Assembly (NCBI RefSeq): GCF_001708185.1
Contig: NZ_MDDN01000001.1
Location: 186,001 to 250,000, forward strand
Length of the DNA: 64,000 nt
Direction: 5' to 3'
From: Lysinibacillus xylanilyticus
GTDB taxonomy: Bacteria > Bacillota > Bacilli > Bacillales_A > Planococcaceae
In this document: piece after piece, positions 44,200 through 53,293 of the stretch
Layout: each line of letters opens with the position of its first letter
Position numbering within the stretch: the first letter of the stretch is position 1
Translations under genes and position numbers: made by a program
The notes under the pieces: generated by a model
The model's database searches: none
The model's input: the letters and a program-made list of their open reading frames with translations, nothing else
Told to the model about the DNA's origin: nothing

Positions 44200-44520
44200 A
44201 TGACATTTCAACTTGGCTCAGCTTTACTTGACGCTTGTGTACTTGCCATCGTCGATAAAGAGGATGCTTATGGTTACTCATTAACACAGCAAATCCAATC
44301 CGTGATGGATATATCAGAATCTACGCTGTACCCAGTATTACGTCGTTTACAAAAAGCAAACTACTTAACAACTTACGATCAGCCCTATCAAGGCAGAAAT
44401 AGACGCTATTACCAAATTACCGAGCAAGGTCGAATTCGATTACTGGAGCTATTAAAAGAGTGGCAACTGTATAAAGAAAATATTGATTGTGTACTTTTAG
44501 GAGGGAAATATAATGAATAG
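44200..44520 (+). CDS. PadR family transcriptional regulator
   Basis: The protein (about 106 residues) is a winged-helix regulator of the PadR group: LDACVLAIVDKEDAYGYSLTQQI, then SESTLYPVLRRLQKANYLTTY and GRNRRYYQITEQG. The ATG at 44200 follows GTGAGGTGAGG; the frame opens at a GTG 3 codons earlier. It overlaps the next gene by 8 bases. PadR-DUF1700-DUF4097 operons are widespread in Bacilli and have been linked to envelope stress; the signal here is unknown. Confidence 0.88.
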   Translation: MTFQLGSALLDACVLAIVDKEDAYGYSLTQQIQSVMDISESTLYPVLRRLQKANYLTTYDQPYQGRNRRYYQITEQGRIRLLELLKEWQLYKENIDCVLLGGKYNE

Positions 44521-45112
44521 AGCAAGCTATTTGAAAAAGCTACGGGGGAAATTACAACGTCTTCCAGCGCATGAGATTGATGCTGCGCTTGCCTATTATG
44601 AGGAATATTTCGATGAAGCAGGAGAGGAAAACGAGCAGCGAGTCATTCAACAACTAGGCTCTCCGTCTCATGTTGCATCGCAAATAATGGCGGACTCTGC
44701 ATTAAGGGATTTAGATGAAACCTCGACTTCGACTAAGAAGAATGTAACTGCTATTTGGCTCATCATTCTAGCAATATTATCTGCCCCACTTTCAATACCG
44801 TTATTGGCAGTTGCTATAGCACTTATTTTTTCATTTGGTGTAGTCATTTTCAGCGTTGTCTTTGCTATTATTGCAACTGTACTTAGTATCATTTTCGGTG
44901 GAATCGTTGCACTTATTTCAGGCTTCTTCATTTTAACGGAGGACTGGCCGACAGCATTACTCTTTATGGGTATTGGCTTTATTGTTACAGGTTTAGGCAT
45001 CTTGCTTTTCCCAGTCGTTGCTCGTTTTATTAAAAAAATAGTCGTTATTTGTGTTGAAGCACTAGCTAGACTATTCCATAAAATAACGAAAAAGCGGAAG
45101 GAGGGTTACTAA
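44513..45112 (+). CDS. DUF1700 membrane protein
   Basis: This 199-residue protein has a cytoplasmic N-terminal helical domain, YLKKLRGKLQRLPAHEIDAALAYYEEYFDEA, the DUF1700 signature. At least four membrane helices follow (about 78-175), and the C-terminus is basic. AGGAGGGAAATATA precedes its ATG within the padR coding end. It overlaps its downstream neighbour by one base (TAATG type), so the three genes are one translational unit. Biochemical role unknown. Confidence 0.85.
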   Translation: MNRASYLKKLRGKLQRLPAHEIDAALAYYEEYFDEAGEENEQRVIQQLGSPSHVASQIMADSALRDLDETSTSTKKNVTAIWLIILAILSAPLSIPLLAVAIALIFSFGVVIFSVVFAIIATVLSIIFGGIVALISGFFILTEDWPTALLFMGIGFIVTGLGILLFPVVARFIKKIVVICVEALARLFHKITKKRKEGY

Positions 45113-45945
45113 TGATGTCTCGACATACACATATCGCTATGACTATGATTGCTTTTGGCATACTGTTGGCGCTAGTTGGTTATTTCTCTGGTGGAAAATG
45201 GAGTTTTATGTTAACTGATGAAGGCATCCAGGTACCCAAGAACAATAATCTAGTAAACCATTCTTTTGAACTAGATGATTTTACTAGCATCAATATTGTC
45301 AATGACTATGGAAATGTTGAAATTGTTACTAGCGATCGTTATGCATTAGAAACGAATGTTGTGGAAGATGATGATATTACGTACAGCATTAAAGATAAAG
45401 CATTAACTATCGAAACGAAGGGTAAGAAAAAAAATGAACTACAACTCGGATTTGGTAGCTTTAATACTCCTTCCATCACAATCTACGTTCCTAAAGATGT
45501 GGAATTGAAAACCGTTGACATCGATAGCAATTTTGGAGATATGACCATTCGTGATCTAAACTATCAGCAGTTAAATCTGATTAAAAATTATGGAGATATA
45601 CTATTTAAAAACACTACTGGTGATAAAACAGAGATTACTCAATCGTTTGGTGATATGAAGCTACAGCAATTTTCAAGCAATGGCTTCGTTGTCGAAAGTG
45701 AGAATGGTGATATTAACATCGATGGTACATTAAATGGTCAATCCACTATTACGTCTAACTTTGGAGATACTACACTTGACTTGCAAAACAAAAAAAGTGA
45801 AATTGGCTTTGAATTAAACACGGACTTTGGGGATCTTTCGGTTGATAAGAAGGAACAAAACGGCAAAGCATCACAATCATATAAAGGGGATAACCAACTA
45901 AAAGCAACAATTTCACACGGTGACTTGGTGTTAACGTTGAAATAA
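45112..45945 (+). CDS. DUF4097 family beta-helix protein
   Basis: This 277-residue protein has one N-terminal membrane segment (about residues 8-26). A right-handed beta-helix-like repeat region follows, with recurring short motifs such as DYGNVEIVTS, NFGDMTIRDL, NYGDILFKN, SFGDMKLQQ, ENGDINIDG, NFGDTTLDL and DFGDLSVDK. These spaced G-D turns are the DUF4097/DUF4098 pattern. It is anchored in the membrane and projects outside. It is last in the PadR operon and ends just before a GC-rich repeat array. Confidence 0.85.
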   Translation: MMSRHTHIAMTMIAFGILLALVGYFSGGKWSFMLTDEGIQVPKNNNLVNHSFELDDFTSINIVNDYGNVEIVTSDRYALETNVVEDDDITYSIKDKALTIETKGKKKNELQLGFGSFNTPSITIYVPKDVELKTVDIDSNFGDMTIRDLNYQQLNLIKNYGDILFKNTTGDKTEITQSFGDMKLQQFSSNGFVVESENGDINIDGTLNGQSTITSNFGDTTLDLQNKKSEIGFELNTDFGDLSVDKKEQNGKASQSYKGDNQLKATISHGDLVLTLK

Positions 45946-45989
45946 AATGAGCATCGGCAATTTAGATGATAGAAGTGGTTGTTCGTCGG

Positions 45990-46292
45990 TTGGACTCTTA
46001 TTTGCGCTGCTAAAGTTTGTTGTTCCGCCGGTTGCACTCCCTTTTGCGCCGCTAAAGTCGGGTTTTGCGCCGCTAAAGTCGGGTTTTCCGCCGGTTGCAC
46101 TCCCTTTTGCGCCGCTAAAGTCGGAGGTTCCGCCGGTTGCACTCCCTTTTGCGCCGCTAAAGTCGGGTTTTCCGCCGCTTGTTCTCCCTTTTGCGCCGCT
46201 AAAAGCCGCTACTCCGCCGCTTGTTCTCCCTTTTGCGCCGCTTAAAGCCGCTACTCCGCCGGTTGCACTCCCTTTTGCGCCGCTAAAAGCTC
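45990..46292. repeat. Tandem array of 21/42-bp units
   Basis: Units such as TTTTGCGCCGCTAAAGTCGG alternate with TTTTCCGCCGGTTGCACTCC, giving a 21-base basic and 42-base compound period. The array is far richer in G+C than its surroundings. Three frames stay open through it because of the period, but none has a ribosome site or family features. It lies between the convergent DUF4097 and birA genes. Confidence 0.88.
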
Positions 46293-46318
46293 TAACTATA
46301 AATTGCATCGTACACAAA

Positions 46319-46357
46319 AGAAAGCTGCAAGATTCATAATGATTCTTGCAGCTTTTA
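46319..46357. terminator. Terminator of birA
   Basis: AAAGCTGCAAGA pairs with TCTTGCAGCTTT and both sides have A or T runs. Confidence 0.8.
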
Positions 46358-46359
46358 GT

Positions 46360-47343
46360 TTATAAAATTTTTATATCTCCAGCATAAATTGTTCGGACTG
46401 TACCATCATCCTGTGTTAGCTGTAGTACACCTTCATCCGTAACTCCACTGGCAATGCCTTCAAAGCGTCCACGTAAAGTTGTCACTTCAACACGTTGCCC
46501 AATGGTACATGACATTTGTTCCCATAGCTTCTTAATGCTAGCAAAGCCCTCTTTCACGTATAATTCCGTAAATTGTTCTAAGTATTGTAAAATAGATGCA
46601 ACAAGGGCTGCGCGATTAATTTCTTCACCCGCTTCTAAGCGTAAAGATGTTGCAATATTCGCAATCTCAGGTGAGAAATCTGATTCGACTTGGTTTGCAT
46701 TAATACCAATGCCTACTAGTAGTGCTTGAACAAGATCTGCCTCAGCCTGCATCTCTGTTAAAATACCTGTGCATTTCTTGCCTTTAATGAGTAAATCATT
46801 GGGCCATTTAATGGCTGGCTCAACATGTTTATATAATGTTTTAATAGCCATTGTAACCGCAACTGCTACGACAAGCGTATATGATGAAGCTTGCTGAGGA
46901 GTCACGTCAGGTCTCACGATTATGGTCATCCAAATACCTGTACCTTTTGCAGACTCCCAAGGACGCGCCATACGACCACGACCAGCAGTTTGCTCCTCAC
47001 CGATGATGATCGTGCCATGTGGTGCACCTTCCTGTGCAAGCTTATGGGCAATTGTTTGTGTTGACTCAACAACATCAAAATAGTGAATTTCACGCCCAAA
47101 TCGTTCTGTATTTAAAAAGAGCTCAATTTGTGTTGGACTTAAGCTATTTGGCACACCCGTAAGTACATAGCCTTTTTTCTTTACGGTTTCAAATGTATAG
47201 CCTTCCTCCTGTAGCGTCTGCATATGTTTCCATACAGCTGTTCGTGATACGCCAAGAGAATTTGCTAGCTCCTGACCTGAAACTGCTTCACCATTAGCAG
47301 CTAATATTCTTTTTAAAATTTCATCTTTCATGGAAATATTCAT
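46360..47343 (-). CDS. birA: Bifunctional biotin-protein ligase / biotin operon repressor
   Basis: The protein (about 327 residues) has an N-terminal winged helix (GEAVSGQELANSLGVSRTAVWKHMQTLQEEGY) and a ligase domain. The latter includes GRGRMARPWESAKGTGIWM (biotinyl-AMP loop), KWPNDLLIKGKKCTGIL and a C-terminal SH3-like part. It biotinylates carboxylases and represses biotin genes. AAAGGA lies 11 bases before the ATG at 47343; a TTG at 47349 has closer spacing and is an alternative start, as is a later ATG at 47331. In B. subtilis it lies directly after cca; here a short insert separates them. Confidence 0.92.
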   Translation of the reverse strand: MNISMKDEILKRILAANGEAVSGQELANSLGVSRTAVWKHMQTLQEEGYTFETVKKKGYVLTGVPNSLSPTQIELFLNTERFGREIHYFDVVESTQTIAHKLAQEGAPHGTIIIGEEQTAGRGRMARPWESAKGTGIWMTIIVRPDVTPQQASSYTLVVAVAVTMAIKTLYKHVEPAIKWPNDLLIKGKKCTGILTEMQAEADLVQALLVGIGINANQVESDFSPEIANIATSLRLEAGEEINRAALVASILQYLEQFTELYVKEGFASIKKLWEQMSCTIGQRVEVTTLRGRFEGIASGVTDEGVLQLTQDDGTVRTIYAGDIKIL

Positions 47344-47547
47344 GCTCAAATCAATCCTTTAGTAAGTTCTACTATTCTCATCCTCTTATTAGTAATAATC
47401 ATACTGTAAATTATGGCAATTGACTACAAGCTATCATCAAATATCTTTTAGCTACCAATTATCCACTTTTTCACCTATATTGTGTCGGATCATTTTCTCT
47501 TTTATTAGGTCCTATATGCGTAAAAGTCCATTCAATAATATGGTCAA

Positions 47548-47679
47548 TTATTCTGTCAAATCAATTTCGCACTGAAGTCTTTCAATCGCTCTTATTAGTT
47601 CACCTTCAACTGTATCTGCCTGCTCACTATTTGGAACATAATTTTCCCAAATATATTTAGCTTCTTCAAAGTACTTCAT
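47548..47679 (-). CDS. Small acidic protein, possibly truncated partner of the CPCC protein
   Basis: This 43-residue frame reads MKYFEEAKYIWENYVPNSEQ, then ADTVEGELIRAIERLQCE, and stops. From memory, longer proteins with YVPxSGQAxTVxGELLRAIEKL continue well past this point, so this copy may be truncated. It begins 20 bases after the CPCC gene stop, in the same direction, with GGGGTTGTT as a weak ribosome site. Function unknown. Small acidic proteins of this type are often found with CPCC proteins in variable regions. Confidence 0.5.
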   Translation of the reverse strand: MKYFEEAKYIWENYVPNSEQADTVEGELIRAIERLQCEIDLTE

Positions 47680-47699
47680 AACAACCCCCATAAAGATTC

Positions 47700-47954
47700 T
47701 TAAATCGGTTTCCAATCAGGATTTCTTTGATCTCCCATTCTAGGCTTTCTAACATGATGACTAAATTGCTCTTCTGAGACACCCAAACGAAAATAATTTG
47801 CTTGTGCCTCTATCAAAGAGATTTTATTAGCCCCTTCTTCATCTATATTTACTTTCTGAAAAGGATCATCCTCCCAAAAACAAATTGGACAGATGTCGTA
47901 ATGGCCATCACTATCAATTGTTTTATATCCACAACACGGACAAGGATATTTCAT
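47700..47954 (-). CDS. CPCC-type cysteine-rich protein
   Basis: This 84-residue protein begins MKYPCPCCGYKTID and continues CPICFWEDDPFQ, the signature of the cysteine-rich CPCC family, with four cysteines that probably bind zinc. NEAQANYF-like sequence (here IEAQANYFRLG) and a PDWKPI end also fit. The family is often seen near polymorphic toxin or immunity genes, and no function is established. The ribosome site is weak. It sits between birA and cca, which are adjacent in B. subtilis, so this is an accessory insert. Confidence 0.78.
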   Translation of the reverse strand: MKYPCPCCGYKTIDSDGHYDICPICFWEDDPFQKVNIDEEGANKISLIEAQANYFRLGVSEEQFSHHVRKPRMGDQRNPDWKPI

Positions 47955-48178
47955 AAATCACCAGGCTTTCAACTCTATTTTAACATTACATCGAAAGATA
48001 AAGTTCCGTTAAAGATTTGCTGAGTAGAACCCATTTTGTTACTAAGGTCAAATGCACAGAGACAAGTTAACCAAAACATTAGACGTAGCGAAGTTTCTTT
48101 GTTTTTACTCTTAGTTCGTTTTGTCCATCTGCTAACATGTTGTTTATATTTGGCGAAAAAATAGAGCATCCATTAATA

Positions 48179-48215
48179 AGGAGCCGTCTCATGCATTTTT
48201 TGAGACGGCTCCTTG
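48179..48215. terminator. Hairpin downstream of cca
   Basis: AAGGAGCCGTCTCA pairs with TGAGACGGCTCCTT. T-runs are weak on both sides, but the stem is 14 bp and lies just past the cca stop. Confidence 0.65.
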
Positions 48216-48229
48216 TCATACAGAAATTT

Positions 48230-49408
48230 TCATTCTTTGTTGAAATAATCATGTGCGATCCAATTCTTTATCGCTTGTCGGTCATTTTGAAGCTCGCCAT
48301 TCACAACCGCTTCAAGCATTGCCTGCAACGCTTCTTTTATCCAAGGTCCACCCTTTTTTCCAGACCATTTTAACAAGTCCGTACCGTTTACAAGTAACGC
48401 CTGCTTATGCCTAATTGGAAGCTTTGTCTGTATTTCCTGAATACTTTGCTGTGGCATTTGAACATCTAACTGTCTAAGCTCCGCAAAATAACAAGCCACC
48501 TCTAGTTCCTGTTGTGCATACAAAAAGTAATCCATATTCGTCCAGCCATTTTTTAAAGCTTCTAAAGCAGCTAAAACAGCTTTTACAAACGCCATCTCCT
48601 TATTCGATAAACGATAGCTGCCTAGCACCTCTCGCCATTGCTCACCCTGTAACAATGCAAAATATGCCCAGCCTACTAGCTTGTCCTGAACGTTAAACTC
48701 ACACCAGTGATTCGCTTGAAAATGACCATTCAAATGGGCTGCTAAGCCACTTTCCTCTAACTTTTGAATGCCATTAAAAACATCTTTCCCTATCCATAGT
48801 TTATCGAGCTCTGCCTTTATGCGCTCTTTCGCAATCCAAGAAATATCCGCAGCCTTGATCTGCATGGCTGCCAACGTTTCTGATTCAATCACAAAGCCAA
48901 GTTGTGCTGAAAAACGCACAGCTCGTAGCATTCGTAAAGCATCTTCTGTAAAGCGTCTCTGTGCATTTCCAACAGCACGGATGACACCAGCCTCAATATC
49001 TTGGCGCCCTCCGTAATAATCAATAAAAGTACCATCACGGCGCATCGCTATGGCATTCATCGTAAAATCACGGCGCTGTAAATCTTCTTTCAGCGAACGT
49101 ACAAATTGCACTTCCTCTGGTCTACGATGATCAATATAATCTCCATCTGTACGATATGTCGTGACCTCCACAGGTCCAGCTGGCACGATTACAAGTACCG
49201 TTCCATGCTGAATTCCTACATCAACCGTATGATTAAAAACAGACTTTACCTCTTCTGGCATGGCATTTGTTGCAACATCTACATCGTGGGCAGGACGACC
49301 GAGTATCGCATCTCGTACCGCACCACCAACGACCACGGCTTCAAAGCCTGCGTTTTCAAGTTGTTCAATAACTGAATAGGCTGCTTGCCATTCTTTATTG
49401 TTTTGCAT
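48230..49408 (-). CDS. cca: CCA tRNA nucleotidyltransferase
   Basis: The protein (about 392 residues) has the class II head domain: VVVGGAVRDAILGRPAHDVDVAT with the two catalytic Asp, then RRPEEVQFVRSLKEDLQRRDFTMNAIA and the RMLRAVRFSAQLGF neck. It adds CCA to tRNA 3' ends. The ATG at 49408 overlaps the end of bshA by 14 bases; the open frame goes 12 codons further upstream inside bshA. Order bshA-cca matches B. subtilis. Confidence 0.93.
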   Translation of the reverse strand: MQNNKEWQAAYSVIEQLENAGFEAVVVGGAVRDAILGRPAHDVDVATNAMPEEVKSVFNHTVDVGIQHGTVLVIVPAGPVEVTTYRTDGDYIDHRRPEEVQFVRSLKEDLQRRDFTMNAIAMRRDGTFIDYYGGRQDIEAGVIRAVGNAQRRFTEDALRMLRAVRFSAQLGFVIESETLAAMQIKAADISWIAKERIKAELDKLWIGKDVFNGIQKLEESGLAAHLNGHFQANHWCEFNVQDKLVGWAYFALLQGEQWREVLGSYRLSNKEMAFVKAVLAALEALKNGWTNMDYFLYAQQELEVACYFAELRQLDVQMPQQSIQEIQTKLPIRHKQALLVNGTDLLKWSGKKGGPWIKEALQAMLEAVVNGELQNDRQAIKNWIAHDYFNKE

Positions 49409-50540
49409 GATTTCTTTCAGCAACCTTTTCGTACAATTTTTCATATTGTTCTACAATTTTAGATGAGTGGAATTTTTCATCAACAGCACGGATAGCTGCT
49501 TCTCGGAACCGTTGCAATTTCTCTTCATCATTCAATAGATTCACTGCATATTCTGCCACTGCATCTGTATCTCCTAATTCCACAATAAAGCCGTCTACTT
49601 CGTGATCAATGACTTCTGGAATACCGCCAACAGCTGATCCAATACAAGGTACACCACAAGCCATTGCTTCAAGCAAGACTAGCCCGAATGATTCCTGCTG
49701 TGAGAGTAATAATTTTAGGTCACTTATAGCATACAATTCAGCCAAGTTTTCTTGTTTACCTAAAAATAGAACATCCTTCATGTAGGGACTTTCCTTTACT
49801 TGATCCATGACACGATGCTTTTCTGGACCATCACCTACAAGCAATAGCTTTACCTTCATGTTTGCACGAATTTTCATAAATGCGTCAATAATATGCGGAA
49901 GATTCTTAATTTTACGGAAGTTAGATACATGAATAATCACTTTTTCATCTTCCTCAATTCCAAATTGTTCCTTTAAGGTTCCTGGATTGCGTGGGAAGTA
50001 TTCACGTTCATCAACAAAGTTGTAAATCGTAGTAATTGGTTTTACTGTATCAATAAGCTCGTAGGTTTGTTGCTTTAATGCCTCTGACACTGTCGTAACC
50101 ATATCAGATTTGTTAATGCCATACTTAATCGCCTGTGAAAGGGTCGAATCCTGCCCAAGCACCGAAATATCTGTACCATGTAACGTTGTGACAATACCAA
50201 TGTCACGACCACTCATTTCTCGTGCTAAAACCGCACAAACAGCATGTGGTATTGCATAATGTACATGAAGCACATCTAGTTCTTCATCCTTAATCACGTC
50301 CGCCATTTTACTCGCTAATGCTATATCATATGGCGAATATTGAAATACTGAATAATTATTAACTTCTACTTCATGGAAAAAGACGGTTGGATAAATTTTG
50401 TTCAATCGAAATGGTACGCTTGAGGTGATGAAATGAATCTCGTGTCCTCTCTCTGCAAGCATTTTTCCTAATTCTGTTGCAATTACACCAGAGCCTCCAA
50501 CTGTTGGATAACAGGTAATGCCGATTTTTAGCTTTCTCAT
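49395..50540 (-). CDS. bshA: N-acetyl-alpha-D-glucosaminyl L-malate synthase
   Basis: This 381-residue GT4-family glycosyltransferase has KIGITCYPTVGGSGVIATELG at the start and HVSNFRKIKNLPHIIDAF plus QQESFGLVLLEAMACGVPCIGS in the donor-binding half. It starts bacillithiol synthesis by joining GlcNAc to malate. In B. subtilis bshB1, the deacetylase for the next step, lies between mgsA and bshA. Here only 33 bases separate them, so that step must be encoded elsewhere. Confidence 0.93.
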   Translation of the reverse strand: MRKLKIGITCYPTVGGSGVIATELGKMLAERGHEIHFITSSVPFRLNKIYPTVFFHEVEVNNYSVFQYSPYDIALASKMADVIKDEELDVLHVHYAIPHAVCAVLAREMSGRDIGIVTTLHGTDISVLGQDSTLSQAIKYGINKSDMVTTVSEALKQQTYELIDTVKPITTIYNFVDEREYFPRNPGTLKEQFGIEEDEKVIIHVSNFRKIKNLPHIIDAFMKIRANMKVKLLLVGDGPEKHRVMDQVKESPYMKDVLFLGKQENLAELYAISDLKLLLSQQESFGLVLLEAMACGVPCIGSAVGGIPEVIDHEVDGFIVELGDTDAVAEYAVNLLNDEEKLQRFREAAIRAVDEKFHSSKIVEQYEKLYEKVAERNHAKQ

Positions 50541-50573
50541 TCGATTATCATCCTTTCTAAATCACGTCTTTTG

Positions 50574-50978
50574 TTAATTTCTTCTTTCTTGAATCAATCT
50601 CCAATCCACAAAGCCTTCCTGTAGGCCCTTAAGTAAGATTTCAGCCGTTCCCATATTTGTTGCCAGTGGCACTTGGTAAACATCACAAAGACGAATAAGT
50701 GCAGAAACATCTGGCTCATGTGGTTGTGCTGTTAAAGGATCACGGAAAAAAATAACCATGTCCATATCATTATTGGCAATCATTGCGCCAATTTGTTGGT
50801 CGCCACCAAGTGGACCTGAGCAAAAACGTGTTACTGCTAAACCTGTAGCTTCAATCACACGCTGCCCCGTTGTTCCTGTAGCAAACAGCGTATGCTCATT
50901 TAATATATCTCGGTAAGCAATAGCAAACTGTACTAAATTATCTTTTTTGCGATCATGTGCAATTAATGCGATTTTCAT
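50574..50978 (-). CDS. mgsA: Methylglyoxal synthase
   Basis: This 134-residue protein starts [18 protein letters not shown] and has [26 protein letters not shown] and [16 protein letters not shown] with the catalytic Asp residues. It converts dihydroxyacetone phosphate to methylglyoxal and phosphate, a bypass when sugar phosphates build up. It lies 19 bases after dapB in the same operon. Confidence 0.95.
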   Translation of the reverse strand: MKIALIAHDRKKDNLVQFAIAYRDILNEHTLFATGTTGQRVIEATGLAVTRFCSGPLGGDQQIGAMIANNDMDMVIFFRDPLTAQPHEPDVSALIRLCDVYQVPLATNMGTAEILLKGLQEGFVDWRLIQERRN

Positions 50979-50997
50979 AATGCTTCCATCCCAATCT

Positions 50998-51795
50998 TTA
51001 GATGATGTTTTCTAAACCATATACTAGTTGATCCATTTTCATGACCTCTTCTACACAAAAAGCAACACCGGACATAAAAGAATTACGATTTAATGAATCA
51101 TGGCGAATTGTTAATAGTTGCCCGTCTCCACCAAATAGCACTTGCTGGTGTGCTACTAAACCAGGTAAGCGAACAGAGTGAATGCGCATGCCATCAAATT
51201 CTGCCCCTCTTGCACCTTCAATTGTTTCTTTTTCTTCTGGATGTCCTTGCATTTTTGTTGCTCGCACCTCTTGAATCAATTGTGCTGTTTTAACAGCTGT
51301 TCCAGATGGTGCATCTAACTTTTGATCATGGTGCAATTCAATAATTTCAACATCAGGTAAATATTTTGCTGCTTCCTTGGCAAATTTCATCATTAGAATT
51401 GCTCCGATTGCAAAGTTTGGTGCAATAATGCAGCCTAGCTCTTTTTCTTTAGCAATTGCTGATAATTCTTCTAGTTGTGCATCTGTAAAGCCTGTTGTAC
51501 CAATTACAGGTCGTACATTTAAATTCAAGGCCTCTTTAGTATGCTTATAAACTGCATGCGGGTTCGTTAAATCCACTAATACGTCTGGTGCAGTGGCCTC
51601 TACAAGATCATGCATATCTGTAAAAATTGGTGCTGTATAACTTGCTGGAAACATTTCTAAATCAGCTAATGTTTTTCCTACTTCCTTATAATCAAGTACA
51701 GCTACTAATTCCATTTTGTCATGTTTCATGATCGTATGTACAGCTTCAGCTCCCATTTTACCTCTAGGTCCTGCAATTGCTACACGAATCGACAT
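50998..51795 (-). CDS. dapB: 4-hydroxy-tetrahydrodipicolinate reductase
   Basis: This 265-residue protein has [15 protein letters not shown] (dinucleotide motif), [16 protein letters not shown], and [19 protein letters not shown] with the catalytic His pair and Lys. It is a lysine and diaminopimelate (also dipicolinate) pathway enzyme. Its ATG overlaps the stop of the upstream MazG-like gene by one base. Confidence 0.95.
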   Translation of the reverse strand: MSIRVAIAGPRGKMGAEAVHTIMKHDKMELVAVLDYKEVGKTLADLEMFPASYTAPIFTDMHDLVEATAPDVLVDLTNPHAVYKHTKEALNLNVRPVIGTTGFTDAQLEELSAIAKEKELGCIIAPNFAIGAILMMKFAKEAAKYLPDVEIIELHHDQKLDAPSGTAVKTAQLIQEVRATKMQGHPEEKETIEGARGAEFDGMRIHSVRLPGLVAHQQVLFGGDGQLLTIRHDSLNRNSFMSGVAFCVEEVMKMDQLVYGLENII

Positions 51796-52130
51796 TATTC
51801 CTCATCCTTTCTAGTCCAGCGACCTTTATCCCTTGTTTCGAATTTATGTATGACACGTAAAAGTGCTTCATCTAATTTAATCCCCTGTGCATTTGCAAAG
51901 CAAATTAAAACAAAGAAAAAATCACCCAATTCTTCTTCGATACTATTCGCTTCCTCTGTGCTCTTTTTCTTCTTTTGCCCGTAAACGTCCTGCACTTCGC
52001 GAGACAATTCACCAAGCTCTTCAGTTAAACGTGCCAGTAACTCGAATGGCGGGAAATAGCCTTCCTTAAATTGTCCAATATAATCATCAACACGCTGTTG
52101 TAAAGCTTGCATTGTCACTTGTTCAGTCAT
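51795..52130 (-). CDS. MazG-like nucleotide pyrophosphohydrolase (YpjD)
   Basis: The protein (about 111 residues) is an all-helical MazG fold: [21 protein letters not shown] and [20 protein letters not shown] contain the ExxE...ExxD metal-binding pattern. It hydrolyses NTPs or dNTPs to monophosphates; the preferred substrate is unknown. The ATG at 52130 follows GGAGTGTG; the open frame starts 8 codons earlier. It is the first gene of the dapB-mgsA-bshA-cca unit, as in B. subtilis. Confidence 0.88.
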   Translation of the reverse strand: MTEQVTMQALQQRVDDYIGQFKEGYFPPFELLARLTEELGELSREVQDVYGQKKKKSTEEANSIEEELGDFFFVLICFANAQGIKLDEALLRVIHKFETRDKGRWTRKDEE

Positions 52131-52245
52131 CAAAATCACACTCCTACATACCATCGTATAAAATTTACACCATTGTTGTCAAAAACAATAAAATGTCAGA
52201 TAATAGATATCACTACTTCATTTGTTTAGAACTTCAGGAGGTCAT

Positions 52246-53115
52246 ATGCTAAAACAGATTAAAATCCGCAATATCATCGCAATAATGCTCGGCGCTGCCA
52301 TTTTTAGCTTTGGATTTGTCCACTTCAACATGCAAAATCAACTTGGTGAAGGTGGCTTAAGTGGGATTACACTCATACTTTACTTTACAGTAGGCTGGGA
52401 CCCTGCCGTAATGAATTTACTATTAAATATTCCAATGTTTATTATTGGGTATCGCTTACTTGGGAAAAAATCATTTATTTATACGCTTGTCGGAACTTTA
52501 TCTGTTTCAGTTTTCCTTAAAATTTTTCAAAAATATCAATTTACTATTCATTTAGAGGACGATTTGTTACTCGTTGCTCTTTTTGCTGGGGTATTTGTAG
52601 GACTTGGGCTAGGTATCGTCTTTCGCTTCGGAGGTACAACTGGTGGTGTAGATATTTTGGCTCGTCTTGGGCATAAATATTTTGGTTGGAGTATGGGTAA
52701 AACGATGTTCATCTTTGACGCTGTTGTCATTATCTTATCATGGCTAACGTTTTTAGATGCACGCTCGATGATGTATACCCTTGTTGCGGTCTTTGTGGGC
52801 GCGCGTGTCATTGATTTAGTTCAAGAAGGAGCATATGCAGCACGTGGAGCACTTATAATTTCTGAAAAGTCTGGCACCATTGCTGAGATGATTGCATTAC
52901 GAATGGAACGTGGTATCACTATACTAGAAGGTCATGGTCATTTTACAAAGCAACAAAAAGAAGTTATTTATTGTGTTATTGGTCACAATGAAGTTGTACG
53001 CTTAAAATCTATTGTTCATGAGGTTGATCCACATGCTTTCGTATCTATAATAGAAGTACGAGATGTTGCAGGAGAAGGCTTTACCCTCGACGACCAAAAA
53101 CAACCGCTCCATTAA
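52246..53115 (+). CDS. YitT family membrane protein (YpjC)
   Basis: The protein (about 289 residues) has five to six N-terminal helices with GAAIFSFGFVHFN and FRFGGTTGGVDILARL. A soluble C-terminal DUF2179 domain follows (EKSGTIAEMI...RGITILEGHGHFTKQQKEVIYCVI). The function is unknown. The ATG at 52246 follows CAGGAGG; the frame opens 8 codons earlier. Position beside ypjD matches ypjC of B. subtilis, and it is divergent from it here. Confidence 0.88.
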   Translation: MLKQIKIRNIIAIMLGAAIFSFGFVHFNMQNQLGEGGLSGITLILYFTVGWDPAVMNLLLNIPMFIIGYRLLGKKSFIYTLVGTLSVSVFLKIFQKYQFTIHLEDDLLLVALFAGVFVGLGLGIVFRFGGTTGGVDILARLGHKYFGWSMGKTMFIFDAVVIILSWLTFLDARSMMYTLVAVFVGARVIDLVQEGAYAARGALIISEKSGTIAEMIALRMERGITILEGHGHFTKQQKEVIYCVIGHNEVVRLKSIVHEVDPHAFVSIIEVRDVAGEGFTLDDQKQPLH

Positions 53116-53118
53116 TAT

Positions 53119-53218
53119 GCCTCATCACCAAAAGTTGTGAATGACATTTGTTAAAACGTATGCCTTATATATAAGTTAAGCGGAGACTAGGCGACCCCTT
53201 GGGGATCAGCGTCACAGA
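53119..53218. repeat. Family A repeat, truncated copy
   Basis: It starts GCCTCATCACCAAAAGTTGT and contains CCTTGGGGATCAGCGTCACAGA, matching the reversed right third of the copy at 14947-15283. The other end is missing. Confidence 0.7.
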
Positions 53219-53248
53219 GCATTTCAGTAAAACCATAGTTTAACCGAT

Positions 53249-53293
53249 GAAAAAACTTGCTATAGTGACATACCACTACAACAAGTTTTTTCA
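53249..53293. terminator. Terminator downstream of the YugP-like gene
   Basis: AAAAAACTTG pairs with CAAGTTTTTT and an inner AGTG/CACT stem extends it. It can serve the minus-strand peptidase gene and the converging YitT gene. Confidence 0.8.

Noticed and set aside
45738-46339. Three overlapping frames through the 21/42-bp array, one Cys- and Ala-rich
   Set aside because: They are low-complexity products of the repeat period, overlap the real DUF4097 gene end, and have no initiation signals.
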